From Alphaproteobacteria bacterium CG1_02_46_17 (GTDB taxonomy: Bacteria > Pseudomonadota > Alphaproteobacteria > Micavibrionales > Micavibrionaceae), in the NCBI GenBank assembly GCA_001871905.1, contig MNUG01000004.1, forward strand, positions 1-35,187: a stretch of DNA of 35,187 nucleotides, read 5' to 3'. Shown here piece after piece: positions 1-5,913 of this stretch. Position numbers and translations under genes: made by a program. Numbering within the stretch: the stretch's first letter is position 1; the number at the start of each line of letters is the position of its first letter. The notes beneath the pieces are model-generated. The model had not been told where the DNA came from. It saw only the letters and a list, made by a program, of their open reading frames with translations, and searched no databases.

Positions 1-38
1 CTTGTAAGGATTTTGGAGAAAAGAAAATTGGTGTGTTG

Positions 39-203
39 ATGTCGGTGAAGGAGGTGAGTGAGTATTTAGGGGTGAGTAAACAGGTATTGTATAGTTGGGT
101 TTTTAATAAGAAATGCCCGTTGCCGGTGATTAGGGTTGGAGGGAGCATGCGGTTTAACCGGGAGATGGTGGAGCGGTTTGGTAGGGGGGAAGTTTTGGAT
201 TGA
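39..203 (+). CDS. Excisionase/MerR-type helix-turn-helix DNA-binding protein
   Basis: A 54-residue protein that is almost entirely one winged-HTH of the excisionase/MerR-like (HTH_17) kind: MSVKEVSEYLGVS is the first helix-turn, LYSWVFNKK the recognition part, and VIRVGGSMRFNREMVERF the strand-turn-helix ending typical of this family. Such proteins act as Xis recombination directionality factors or as small phage regulators. The frame is open from base 3, and GTG 33 and TTG 36 are alternative starts, so the gene may be longer or 5' truncated by the window edge. A weak Shine-Dalgarno (GGAG at 15-18) fits GTG 33 better than ATG 39. The HTH call is secure; Xis versus repressor is not resolvable without the upstream genes. 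Confidence 0.7.
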   Translation: MSVKEVSEYLGVSKQVLYSWVFNKKCPLPVIRVGGSMRFNREMVERFGRGEVLD

Positions 204-400
204 AATTTTTGTGATAGAAAAATAGTTGTCTATGGCAGAAATTTACAGGAATAAAGTTGTTAATATTGTTTTTTTGTCTCAAAAAACACATCTTTAAATA
301 TTAAAAGCCGGTATAAATATCGCCATTGCCCTGGTGGTAAAGTGGAGCTGCTACCTCCCTTATCTATACCAGCTTTGAGTTTTTAAGGGGGTTGTTAATA
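204..400 (+). promoter_or_regulatory. AT-rich intergenic leader with long imperfect hairpin
   Basis: No gene is seen here. The first 90 bases are AT-rich and may hold a promoter, but no clean -35/-10 pair stands out. From 304 to 376 the sequence can fold: AAAGCCGGTATA (304-315) pairs with TATACCAGCTTT (365-376) at 11 of 12 positions. The 49-base interior can form a further small stem, CGCCA with TGGTG (one G-U pair), and a GGAG/CTCC stem. A strong Shine-Dalgarno (AAGGGGG, about 384-390) follows directly, in front of ATG 401. The layout resembles a structured 5' leader or riboswitch-like element. I do not recognise it as a known class. Confidence 0.45.
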
Positions 401-433
401 ATGAATTTTAAATTATTGGCGCCTATTGAATAA
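401..433 (+). CDS. Ten-residue leader ORF (MNFKLLAPIE)
   Basis: ATG 401 has the best ribosome-binding site of the region (AAGGGGG about 10 bases upstream) but reads only MNFKLLAPIE before TAA 431-433. The next codon, GTG 434, opens a 55-codon frame in the same phase. This is therefore either a leader peptide with termination-reinitiation (TAAGTG) or the first part of one gene interrupted by a nonsense codon. Both readings are consistent with the sequence. Confidence 0.35.
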   Translation: MNFKLLAPIE

Positions 434-601
434 GTGATTAAAGAGACAACGACGTTGAATAATTTAAATAAGAATACGAAGCGAGTTCTCGTGGTGATTG
501 TTGTTAAATTATTAAAAAAGCAAGGGAGAAGCAAGGAGGCTAAAGAATTAATATCTCTTTATCGTGAATTATATCCTGGGATGTTTTCAAAGGATTTATA
601 A
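434..601 (+). CDS. Small basic protein, unknown; in frame with the upstream leader ORF
   Basis: A 55-residue, lysine-rich frame starting GTG 434 directly after the TAA of the leader ORF. The centre is hydrophobic then basic (RVLVVIVVKLLKKQGR), and the C-terminal half looks like a short amphipathic helix (SKEAKELISLYRELYPGMFSK). Its stop overlaps the next start by one base (TAATG, 599-603), which argues that it is translated and coupled to the replication initiator. It lacks its own Shine-Dalgarno, so it probably depends on ribosomes from ATG 401. Function unknown. The intact ancestral protein may be 66 residues beginning at ATG 401. Confidence 0.45.
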   Translation: MIKETTTLNNLNKNTKRVLVVIVVKLLKKQGRSKEAKELISLYRELYPGMFSKDL

Positions 602-1314
602 TGTACGCAGGATATGTTAAATTATGGAGGAAGAGTCTTAATTCTGGGATATTACAGAATCATAAGCTGTGGGTTTTTTGGACATGGTGTTTATTGAAAG
701 CGACACATAAGCCGACAAAACAGATGATTGGCTTTCAGAAGATTGATTTAAAGCCTGGGCAGTTTATTTTTGGGATCAATGCTGCGTCGATTGAGACTGG
801 CCTGAGCCCGCGTTCAGTGCGCACTTGCGTGAAAGCCCTTAAAAACGACAATCAAATTGACAAACAAACGACAAACAAGTTTTCGATAATTTCAATAGTA
901 AAATGGGAAACTTACCAATCAAGAAATAACCAAGATGACAATCAAACCGTCAGTCAAGCGACAAGCAAGCGACAAGCAAGCGACAACAAACAAGAATGTA
1001 AGAACATAAGAATAAATAATATATATAGCGATGGATCTGAAAAACCTAAAGTTTCAAAACCTAAAAAAGAAAAGAAAGTATTTATTCCACCAACACAAGA
1101 TGAGGTGGTACAATATTTCAAGGGAAAGGGATATTCATCAGAATTAGCTATAAGAGCATTTGAATATTATAATATAGCAGATCCACCTTGGACAGATTCT
1201 AAGGGGAATGAAGTGAAAGGGTGGAAGCAGAAAATGAATGGTGTTTGGCTTAAACCAGAGAATAAAGAGAGAACACAACAGCAGCCCCAAAGGAAAGAGT
1301 GGTCGGATGATTAA
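601..1314 (+). CDS. Phage replication initiation protein (O-like, winged helix)
   Basis: A 237-residue replication protein. The N-terminal half (about residues 5-105) has the pattern of phage O/DnaD-like winged-helix domains: an aromatic YVKLWRKSL start, an LKATHK segment, PGQFIFG, and a helix-turn-helix SIETGLSPRSVRTCVKAL. A polar N/Q/K/D linker (about 80-150) follows. The C-terminal motif ends in GWKQKMNGVWLKPE, typical of the helicase-recruiting end of such proteins. The immediate downstream gene is a DnaB-type helicase, as in other phage initiator-helicase pairs. The linker DNA carries an iteron-like array, so the gene probably contains its own replication origin, as lambda O does. The start is one base inside the preceding TAATG. 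Confidence 0.8.
   Translation: MYAGYVKLWRKSLNSGILQNHKLWVFWTWCLLKATHKPTKQMIGFQKIDLKPGQFIFGINAASIETGLSPRSVRTCVKALKNDNQIDKQTTNKFSIISIVKWETYQSRNNQDDNQTVSQATSKRQASDNKQECKNIRINNIYSDGSEKPKVSKPKKEKKVFIPPTQDEVVQYFKGKGYSSELAIRAFEYYNIADPPWTDSKGNEVKGWKQKMNGVWLKPENKERTQQQPQRKEWSDD
847..1030 (+). repeat. Iteron array plus AT-rich tract: candidate replication origin inside the initiator gene
   Basis: Eight 9-base units close to GACAANCAA start at 847, 859, 870, 937, 949, 960, 971 and 982. The spacing is 11-12 bases in each of two clusters. A very AT-rich tract (about 998-1028, ending in ATATATATAG) follows. Eleven is not a multiple of three, so the repeat is kept at DNA level rather than as a protein repeat. 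Spacing near one helical turn puts all copies on one face of the DNA, as expected for initiator binding. The arrangement parallels lambda ori in gene O. Origin function is inferred. Confidence 0.6.
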
Positions 1315-2653
1315 TAAGACAATAAAGATTCCGCCGCAGAATATTGAGCTGGAGCAGAGTATCTTATCGTCCTGCATATTGAGCCCGGATGATTTGGAAT
1401 TTGCAGTTGAGTTTTTAAAGAGTCAGGATTTTTACAAGACATCGCACAGGTATATTTTTGAGGCGATAACGGAGTTGAATAATAGAGGGAAGCTGATCGA
1501 TTTAATAACCTTGCTTGAGAGACTGAGGGAGAATGGCAGGATAGAGGATATTGGAGGGTCGGTGTATCTTGCCGGACTATTGGATGATGCCCCGATTACC
1601 TCGAATATTGAACAGTATTGTGAAATCTTAAAGAACTTGGCTGTTAAGAGAAGGGTGTGCGTGGATAGCTTGGAAATTCATAAACTATGCTTTGATGACA
1701 CGGTTGGATCTGTTGAGGTTTTGGATAAGGCCCAGCAGATGGTGTCTGTGAATGAGAATGATATTTTGAACCAGGAACCTGTCCGGGCCGGTGATTTATT
1801 GCCCGATTTGATGGACAGGTATATGCGGGTGAATCGATCTGCGAACGGGATAACTGGGTTGGAGACGAAATTCACCCGGCTGGACAAAATGACGGGGGGG
1901 TTACAGAACACCGACTTGCTTGTTTTGGCGGCAAGGCCCGGAATTGGAAAAACCGCTTTTGCTTTAGACTTGGCAAGATCGTTTATTGAGGACCTGAGCC
2001 CGGTATTGTTTGTTTCCTTGGAGATGCCGAATGATCAGATCACCACTAGGATGGTGTCTAAGATATCTGGAGTTGATCAGAGGAAGTTCCGGGTGGGTGG
2101 AATTTTGCCGAAGGAATGGGAAAAGATTTCCGTCGCCATGGATCGGGTGAATATGATGCCGTTCTTTATCGACAGCCCGAAGGATTCGGATTTTGACGTG
2201 ATTAAGCGCAAGATCCGGAGGGCGAAGCGAAGTTTGGGGTTAAAGATAGTGATGATCGATTATTTGCAGTTGATGGTGAAGCGTGGGGATTTTAACAGGC
2301 GGAAGGATCTGGAAGTCGGGGCGATGACCCGGGAGTTGAAGTTATTGGCGAAAGAATTAAACATCCCGATCTTGCTGTTGTCACAGTTGAATAGGAACGT
2401 CGAAGGAAGGAATGACAAGAGGCCGGTGTTGTCTGATCTCAGGGAATCGGGAGCAGTGGAGCAGGATGCTGATATTGTTATGTTTCTGTACAGGGACGAG
2501 GTTTATAATTCAGATCCAAATAACGAAAATAAGGGGATCGGGGAGCTGGATGTCCAGAAGCACAGGAACGGGCCGACTGGTATGGTGAAGCTGCAATGGG
2601 ATGATAAGACGGCTACGTTTCGGAATTTTTATTATGGGATTGGTAGTCAATAA
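1307..2653 (+). CDS. DnaB-family replicative DNA helicase
   Basis: A 448-residue hexameric replicative helicase. The N-terminal helical domain begins IPPQNIELEQSILSSCIL, the standard DnaB opening. The RecA-like domain has Walker A ARPGIGKT (about residues 209-216), SLEMP after it, Walker B MIDYLQLM with Asp near 318, LSQLNR (sensor region), SDLRESGAVEQDADIVMFLYR and a C-terminal arginine-finger-like KHRNGPTG. ATG 1307 is preferred over the longer frame from 1238, because it follows AAAGGAAAGAG and starts at the conserved N-terminus. It overlaps the initiator gene by 8 bases, so the two are coupled. It unwinds the phage fork after loading by the initiator or a host loader; no separate DnaC-like loader is present nearby. 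Confidence 0.95.
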   Translation: MINKTIKIPPQNIELEQSILSSCILSPDDLEFAVEFLKSQDFYKTSHRYIFEAITELNNRGKLIDLITLLERLRENGRIEDIGGSVYLAGLLDDAPITSNIEQYCEILKNLAVKRRVCVDSLEIHKLCFDDTVGSVEVLDKAQQMVSVNENDILNQEPVRAGDLLPDLMDRYMRVNRSANGITGLETKFTRLDKMTGGLQNTDLLVLAARPGIGKTAFALDLARSFIEDLSPVLFVSLEMPNDQITTRMVSKISGVDQRKFRVGGILPKEWEKISVAMDRVNMMPFFIDSPKDSDFDVIKRKIRRAKRSLGLKIVMIDYLQLMVKRGDFNRRKDLEVGAMTRELKLLAKELNIPILLLSQLNRNVEGRNDKRPVLSDLRESGAVEQDADIVMFLYRDEVYNSDPNNENKGIGELDVQKHRNGPTGMVKLQWDDKTATFRNFYYGIGSQ

Positions 2654-2675
2654 ATAACTTGACTTTCACAAAATA

Positions 2676-2891
2676 ATGGCGCATATAAAGCACATGGCTA
2701 AAAAATTACAATTAGACACGGATCGTATTTTAAGAGAGCTCCAATTGACAAACCAAAGCGTTGCTTGGTTGGCGCGGCAGTTGGGAGTTAGTCGGCAAGC
2801 TATGCACGAGACGTTAAGGAGAAGGCCGATTACTTTTGCGGATAAGGTTGGTAATATTCTCGGGATAAACCCGAAGGATTTAATATTATAA
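2676..2891 (+). CDS. Small HTH DNA-binding protein (Cro/XRE-like)
   Basis: Seventy-one residues with one clear helix-turn-helix: QSVAWLARQLGVSRQAMHETLRRR, then a C-terminal IGxNPKDLIL-type helix end common in XRE-like mini-regulators. Two starts are possible, ATG 2676 and ATG 2694 (MAKKLQLDTDR), neither with a strong Shine-Dalgarno. TTGACT at 2659-2664 could be the -35 of a promoter with a weak AT-rich -10 near 2683-2688; in that case the shorter form is more likely. It sits between the helicase and a methyltransferase and is probably a local regulator. Confidence 0.7.
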   Translation: MAHIKHMAKKLQLDTDRILRELQLTNQSVAWLARQLGVSRQAMHETLRRRPITFADKVGNILGINPKDLIL

Positions 2892-2912
2892 AGTGTTTGG
2901 AGGATAGTAACA

Positions 2913-3863
2913 ATGGCAATAAATGAAGCCTGTTCCCTTTGGATTGAACAAAGGATATCTGAAGAGTTGGAAGAAAAAGAAATAACCGGGAAATCGCTGC
3001 GCGAGATTGGGCGTGAAATATCCGCAGAGATTGAGAGGATATTTGAAGCGAAGGTAAAGCCGGAAACATTAACAATGAAAGCGTCGAGGATGCAGGGTGT
3101 AACAAATGTTACACCAGAATCAAAGGTTATTGAAACCATTACAGAAATGCCAAAGATATTAGAGAATAGACATCCACAGGGTGGCGGCACAAGAGAAAAC
3201 GCCGGCAGAAAATCAGCCGATTATTGTCAACCTGCTATAGCCCTTGGCGAAAAAGAAATTTTAGCGGCGGCGAAAGAGATTAGGAATGAACAACGAGAAC
3301 TAAAGAGGGGAGAAATTATTGAAAAACTTGAAAATATTAAAACGAAAACCGCTAAAGAAATAGATGGTGTTTACGATGTTCTTGTTATTGATCCGCCATG
3401 GCCGATGCAAAAAATAGAAAGAGATGAAAGGCCGAATCAGTCGGAGTTTGAATACCCGACCATGGCGGAATCAGAGCTTGAAATTTTAAAAATCCCATCC
3501 GCTGATGATTGCCATGTCTGGCTATGGACGACCCATAAGTTTTTACCAATGGCCTTCCGACTGATAGACGTATGGGGTTTGAAATATGTCTGCGTGTTTG
3601 TCTGGCACAAACCAGGCGGATTCCAGCCTATCGGGTTGCCTCAATATAATTGCGAGTTCGCACTATACGCACGAAAAGGAACCCCACAGTTTATAAACAC
3701 CAAAGCATTCCCGGTATGTTTCAATTCACCGAGGGGCGCTCACAGTGAAAAGCCGGAAGATTTTTATGATGTTGTTCGCAGGGTAACGGCCGGCCGGCGG
3801 CTGGATATGTTTAACCGGCGTAAAATAGAAGGTTTTGACGGATGGGGGATTGAAGCGCTTTGA
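2913..3863 (+). CDS. MT-A70 family N6-adenine DNA methyltransferase
   Basis: A 316-residue protein with two parts. Residues 1-130 are a charged helical N-terminal region with a GGTRENAGRK linker motif seen in phage DNA-binding proteins. Residues about 155-315 are an MT-A70 methyltransferase: LVIDPPWPMQ with the catalytic D160-P-P-W163, then VWLWTTHKFLPMAFRLIDVWGLKY and VWHKPGGFQPIGLPQYNCEFALYARKG, followed by the H-S-x-K-P motif (AHSEKPEDFYDVVRR). It transfers methyl from SAM to adenine N6 in DNA. In phages this usually protects against host restriction or marks phage DNA. A good Shine-Dalgarno (TTGGAGGA) precedes ATG 2913. The stop overlaps the next TTG start. Confidence 0.9.
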   Translation: MAINEACSLWIEQRISEELEEKEITGKSLREIGREISAEIERIFEAKVKPETLTMKASRMQGVTNVTPESKVIETITEMPKILENRHPQGGGTRENAGRKSADYCQPAIALGEKEILAAAKEIRNEQRELKRGEIIEKLENIKTKTAKEIDGVYDVLVIDPPWPMQKIERDERPNQSEFEYPTMAESELEILKIPSADDCHVWLWTTHKFLPMAFRLIDVWGLKYVCVFVWHKPGGFQPIGLPQYNCEFALYARKGTPQFINTKAFPVCFNSPRGAHSEKPEDFYDVVRRVTAGRRLDMFNRRKIEGFDGWGIEAL

Positions 3864-4348
3864 ATGGATGGCAGCAAGATAAAAAGTGGTCGGATCAATT
3901 TCTCCCTGAAATAAAATCTATCCTTGGCGTCCATCTGATCGGCGAGCCACCTCTCGAGGAAGACCAAGAAAGAAACACAGATCTGATGGTTTTAAAAATG
4001 GATGCCGTCAGGATCGGATGCAGAATCAGGACAATTGACTACATGGACAGATATGGTGATGAGTTTACGATTAGGGCTGGACGGCCAAGTGGCATTAAAA
4101 CCGAAATGTCAAAAATTATCGAAGGTTGGGGGGATTATTTTTTCTACGGGTTTGGAGATGATTCCGGCCTGAAGCAGTGGACGCTGGCAAGACTTAATAT
4201 TTTCCGCCTTTGGTATAACTCACAATTGTATTACGGCAATCGCCCTGGAGTTAAAAAAAACAACAAAGATAATTCAAGTTTTTTTATAGCATTTAAATGG
4301 GCCGATTTACCTAAAAAATTCATAGTCGCATCGCATGAAAACAATTAA
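3860..4348 (+). CDS. Conserved phage protein of unknown function, coupled to the methyltransferase
   Basis: A 162-residue protein starting TTG 3860, overlapping the methyltransferase stop by 4 bases (TTGA). The sequence looks like a compact enzyme: SDQFLPEIKSILG, an acidic stretch EDQERNTDLMVLKMD, then VRIGCRIRTIDYMDRYGDEFTIRAGR, KTEMSKIIEGWGDYFFYGFGDD and WTLARLNIFRLWY. The order acidic-TDL, strand, CRIR, strand with EFTIR, helix with E and K is reminiscent of a degenerate PD-(D/E)XK nuclease fold, but this is inference from pattern only. The tight coupling to a DNA methyltransferase would suit a nuclease or a DNA-modification partner. I do not recognise a named family. Confidence 0.7.
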   Translation: MNGWQQDKKWSDQFLPEIKSILGVHLIGEPPLEEDQERNTDLMVLKMDAVRIGCRIRTIDYMDRYGDEFTIRAGRPSGIKTEMSKIIEGWGDYFFYGFGDDSGLKQWTLARLNIFRLWYNSQLYYGNRPGVKKNNKDNSSFFIAFKWADLPKKFIVASHENN

Positions 4349-4405
4349 TCACAAAGCGGAATAAAGGGCAGGGTTAAACAATCGAGAAACGAAAAGGAAG
4401 ATGCG

Positions 4406-5065
4406 ATGAAAGAAAAACCGATAATTTTCAGCAGTGAAATGGTCCGGGCAATTCTGGAAGGCCGGAAGAGCCAGACGCGGCGGGTGGTTAAACATAAATA
4501 CCCACTATTCGACGCGCCCGCCACGTGGAAAGCGTATCATGTCAGTGATTATGGCTTTGGTTTTGAAACGGGTGAAGAATTTGTAAAAAGCCCCTACGGT
4601 CAACCCGGAAATCGGCTTTGGGTGAGGGAGAATTATTGGATTACTGAGGTTGGGGGGCAAGGAATAGGAAATAAGTTTTTGGTTTATGACGAGGAAATCC
4701 TGAGCAACGAACCCAGCCCAAAGGAATTACGCCCCATCGAAACCACCTTAACGTGGGGCCACCATCCTTCAATCCACATGCCCCGCTGGGCCAGCCGGAT
4801 CACGTTGGAGATAACAGGCGTCAGGGTTGAGAGGGTAATGGAAATTTCTGAAGCGGACGCAAAGGCAGAAGGTGTCAATGCTGATGATTTTAGAAGCGGG
4901 TTTGATGGTATTTTAGGCCGCGAAAATCGGATTTTGTTTGCCAGTCTATGGGACTCAATCAACGGCAAGAAACCGGGCCGGTCATGGGCTGATAACCCAT
5001 TTGTATGGTGCCTTGAATTTAAACGGGTGGAGGATAGCTCATGGACCACAAGCGAGAGATATTGA
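4406..5065 (+). CDS. ASCH/PUA-like phage protein
   Basis: A 219-residue protein of a group widespread in phages. It opens PIIFSSEMVRAILEGRKSQTRRVV, then has YGQPGNRLWVRENYWI, PSIHMPRWASRITLEITGVRVERV, and a C-terminal LWDSINGKKPGRSWADNPFVWCLEFKRV. The RLWVRE / MPRWASRI / VWxxEFKRV strands match ASCH-type beta barrels of the PUA superfamily, which are linked to RNA or modified-base recognition. Some relatives are labelled morphogenetic proteins without good evidence. It probably binds nucleic acid; its role in the phage cycle is unknown. ATG 4406 follows GGAAGATGCG. Confidence 0.75.
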   Translation: MKEKPIIFSSEMVRAILEGRKSQTRRVVKHKYPLFDAPATWKAYHVSDYGFGFETGEEFVKSPYGQPGNRLWVRENYWITEVGGQGIGNKFLVYDEEILSNEPSPKELRPIETTLTWGHHPSIHMPRWASRITLEITGVRVERVMEISEADAKAEGVNADDFRSGFDGILGRENRILFASLWDSINGKKPGRSWADNPFVWCLEFKRVEDSSWTTSERY

Positions 5066-5178
5066 AGATGGCGATGCAGTCGGCCACATTCACAAAAGTT
5101 AAGGTTATTAATGCTTGTGTTTTTGTGTTGGAAAATAAACAATCTCGAAAAGGAGAACAAAAATGGCGACTGAAGTGA
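5041..5178 (+). CDS. Small unknown protein overlapping two neighbours
   Basis: A 45-residue frame starting MDHKREILKMAMQSATFTK. It has an excellent ribosome-binding site (GGAGG at 5029-5033, 7 bases before ATG 5041), better than many accepted genes here. It overlaps the end of the ASCH-like gene by 25 bases and the start of the next gene by 16 bases. The protein is basic with a short hydrophobic stretch (VINACVFVLE). Function unknown. Support rests on the ribosome-binding site and gap filling. Confidence 0.5.
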   Translation: MDHKREILKMAMQSATFTKVKVINACVFVLENKQSRKGEQKWRLK

Positions 5179-5489
5179 AGATTGGGGATTTGATTGTCAG
5201 GTCTGACAGCCAATGTTGGACTGTTTATCGCCCCATGATTGTTGAGAAGGGAAAGACGAAGGGCGAGAAATATGAAGCAATTATCGGCTATTATCCTTTT
5301 TTATCAACCTGCCTCGAGGCAATCCTTGAGCGTGACGTTAGCGGTACTGACAAAAAAAACATTGAAGAGCTTTTGAAGGAAGTTAAGTATTTGAAATATC
5401 GGATTGAAGAGTTAAAGAAAGAAGAATTTGAGGCATGCAAGGTCGAGACTGTGAAGCGGTACGAGGCAGGCGGGAGAGGATATCGGTAA
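5163..5489 (+). CDS. Hypothetical phage protein with C-terminal coiled coil
   Basis: A 108-residue protein with a clear Shine-Dalgarno (AAAAGGAG) before ATG 5163. The N-terminal 50 residues look like a small beta domain (VKIGDLIVRSDSQCWTVYRP, YEAIIGYYPFLSTCLEAILE), followed by a charged helix rich in E and K (about 65-95) likely to form a coiled coil. This resembles small phage proteins of the DUF5405 kind only loosely. Function not assigned. The stop overlaps the next start (TAATG). Confidence 0.6.
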   Translation: MATEVKIGDLIVRSDSQCWTVYRPMIVEKGKTKGEKYEAIIGYYPFLSTCLEAILERDVSGTDKKNIEELLKEVKYLKYRIEELKKEEFEACKVETVKRYEAGGRGYR

Positions 5490-5668
5490 TGGGAAGATTG
5501 TCTGAAGCGATGTGGTTTATTACCACTCCGAAACGCCCGAGTAATTTAGAGGTTGAGCGGCTGTGCTCGCATATTTCTATGTCGAAGGAATTGATAAATT
5601 TAAGGAACAAATATCAGAAAGGCATAGATGATGATGAAGAAGGTTGTCGAGTGGAGCTTTTTAAATGA
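5489..5668 (+). CDS. Hypothetical small phage protein
   Basis: Fifty-nine residues from ATG 5489, which overlaps the previous stop by one base (TAATG) and has GGGAGAGGA just upstream. An in-frame ATG at 5435 would add 18 residues inside the previous gene but has no such signal. The sequence has an acidic C-terminal half (KYQKGIDDDEEGCRVELFK). No motif is recognised. Its stop overlaps the next ATG (ATGA). Confidence 0.55.
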   Translation: MGRLSEAMWFITTPKRPSNLEVERLCSHISMSKELINLRNKYQKGIDDDEEGCRVELFK

Positions 5669-5913
5669 CCCATTACGCAACAGACAAACTCGCCCGCGCC
5701 AACCAACTTGGCTACCCGGATTATTTATCCGCACTGATAGCGCTGTATTGCGATGAGCAGCTATCCTTCGCGCAGGTTGGGCGATATTTTGGGATTACCT
5801 GGACTGCTGTGAGATACCAAATCAAACAAGCGGGTATGCCGATACGCGGCAGGGGTGGTGATAACAATAGGCTTAGGGGGGGGGATAATTGTCAACAAAA
5901 ACCAGTGTTTTAA
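5665..5913 (+). CDS. HTH protein, candidate small terminase subunit
   Basis: An 82-residue protein containing one helix-turn-helix: LIALYCDEQLSFAQVGRYFGITWTAVRYQIKQAG, close to the resolvase/terminase-type HTH that recognises DNA ends. It directly precedes and overlaps the large terminase gene, the normal place of TerS, so packaging-site recognition is a reasonable inference. It is shorter than typical TerS proteins (usually well over 100 residues) and lacks an obvious oligomerisation region. The C-terminus is glycine/arginine-rich, encoded by a run of nine Gs (5876-5884) that also serves as the Shine-Dalgarno area for the terminase. Confidence 0.6.
   Translation: MTHYATDKLARANQLGYPDYLSALIALYCDEQLSFAQVGRYFGITWTAVRYQIKQAGMPIRGRGGDNNRLRGGDNCQQKPVF

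Noticed and set aside
847-990. Short repeats that might suggest a CRISPR array
   Set aside because: Units are only 9 bases with 2-3 base gaps inside a protein-coding gene, and there are no spacers.
2666-3190. Long minus-strand open frame opposite the HTH and methyltransferase genes
   Set aside because: It mirrors the coding strand, has no ribosome-binding site or recognisable motif, and lies over clearly real plus-strand genes.
5876-5913. Programmed frameshift fusing the TerS candidate to the terminase at the G9 tract
   Set aside because: The -1 frame stops at once (TAA 5886-5888), and the +1 frame does not enter the terminase frame.
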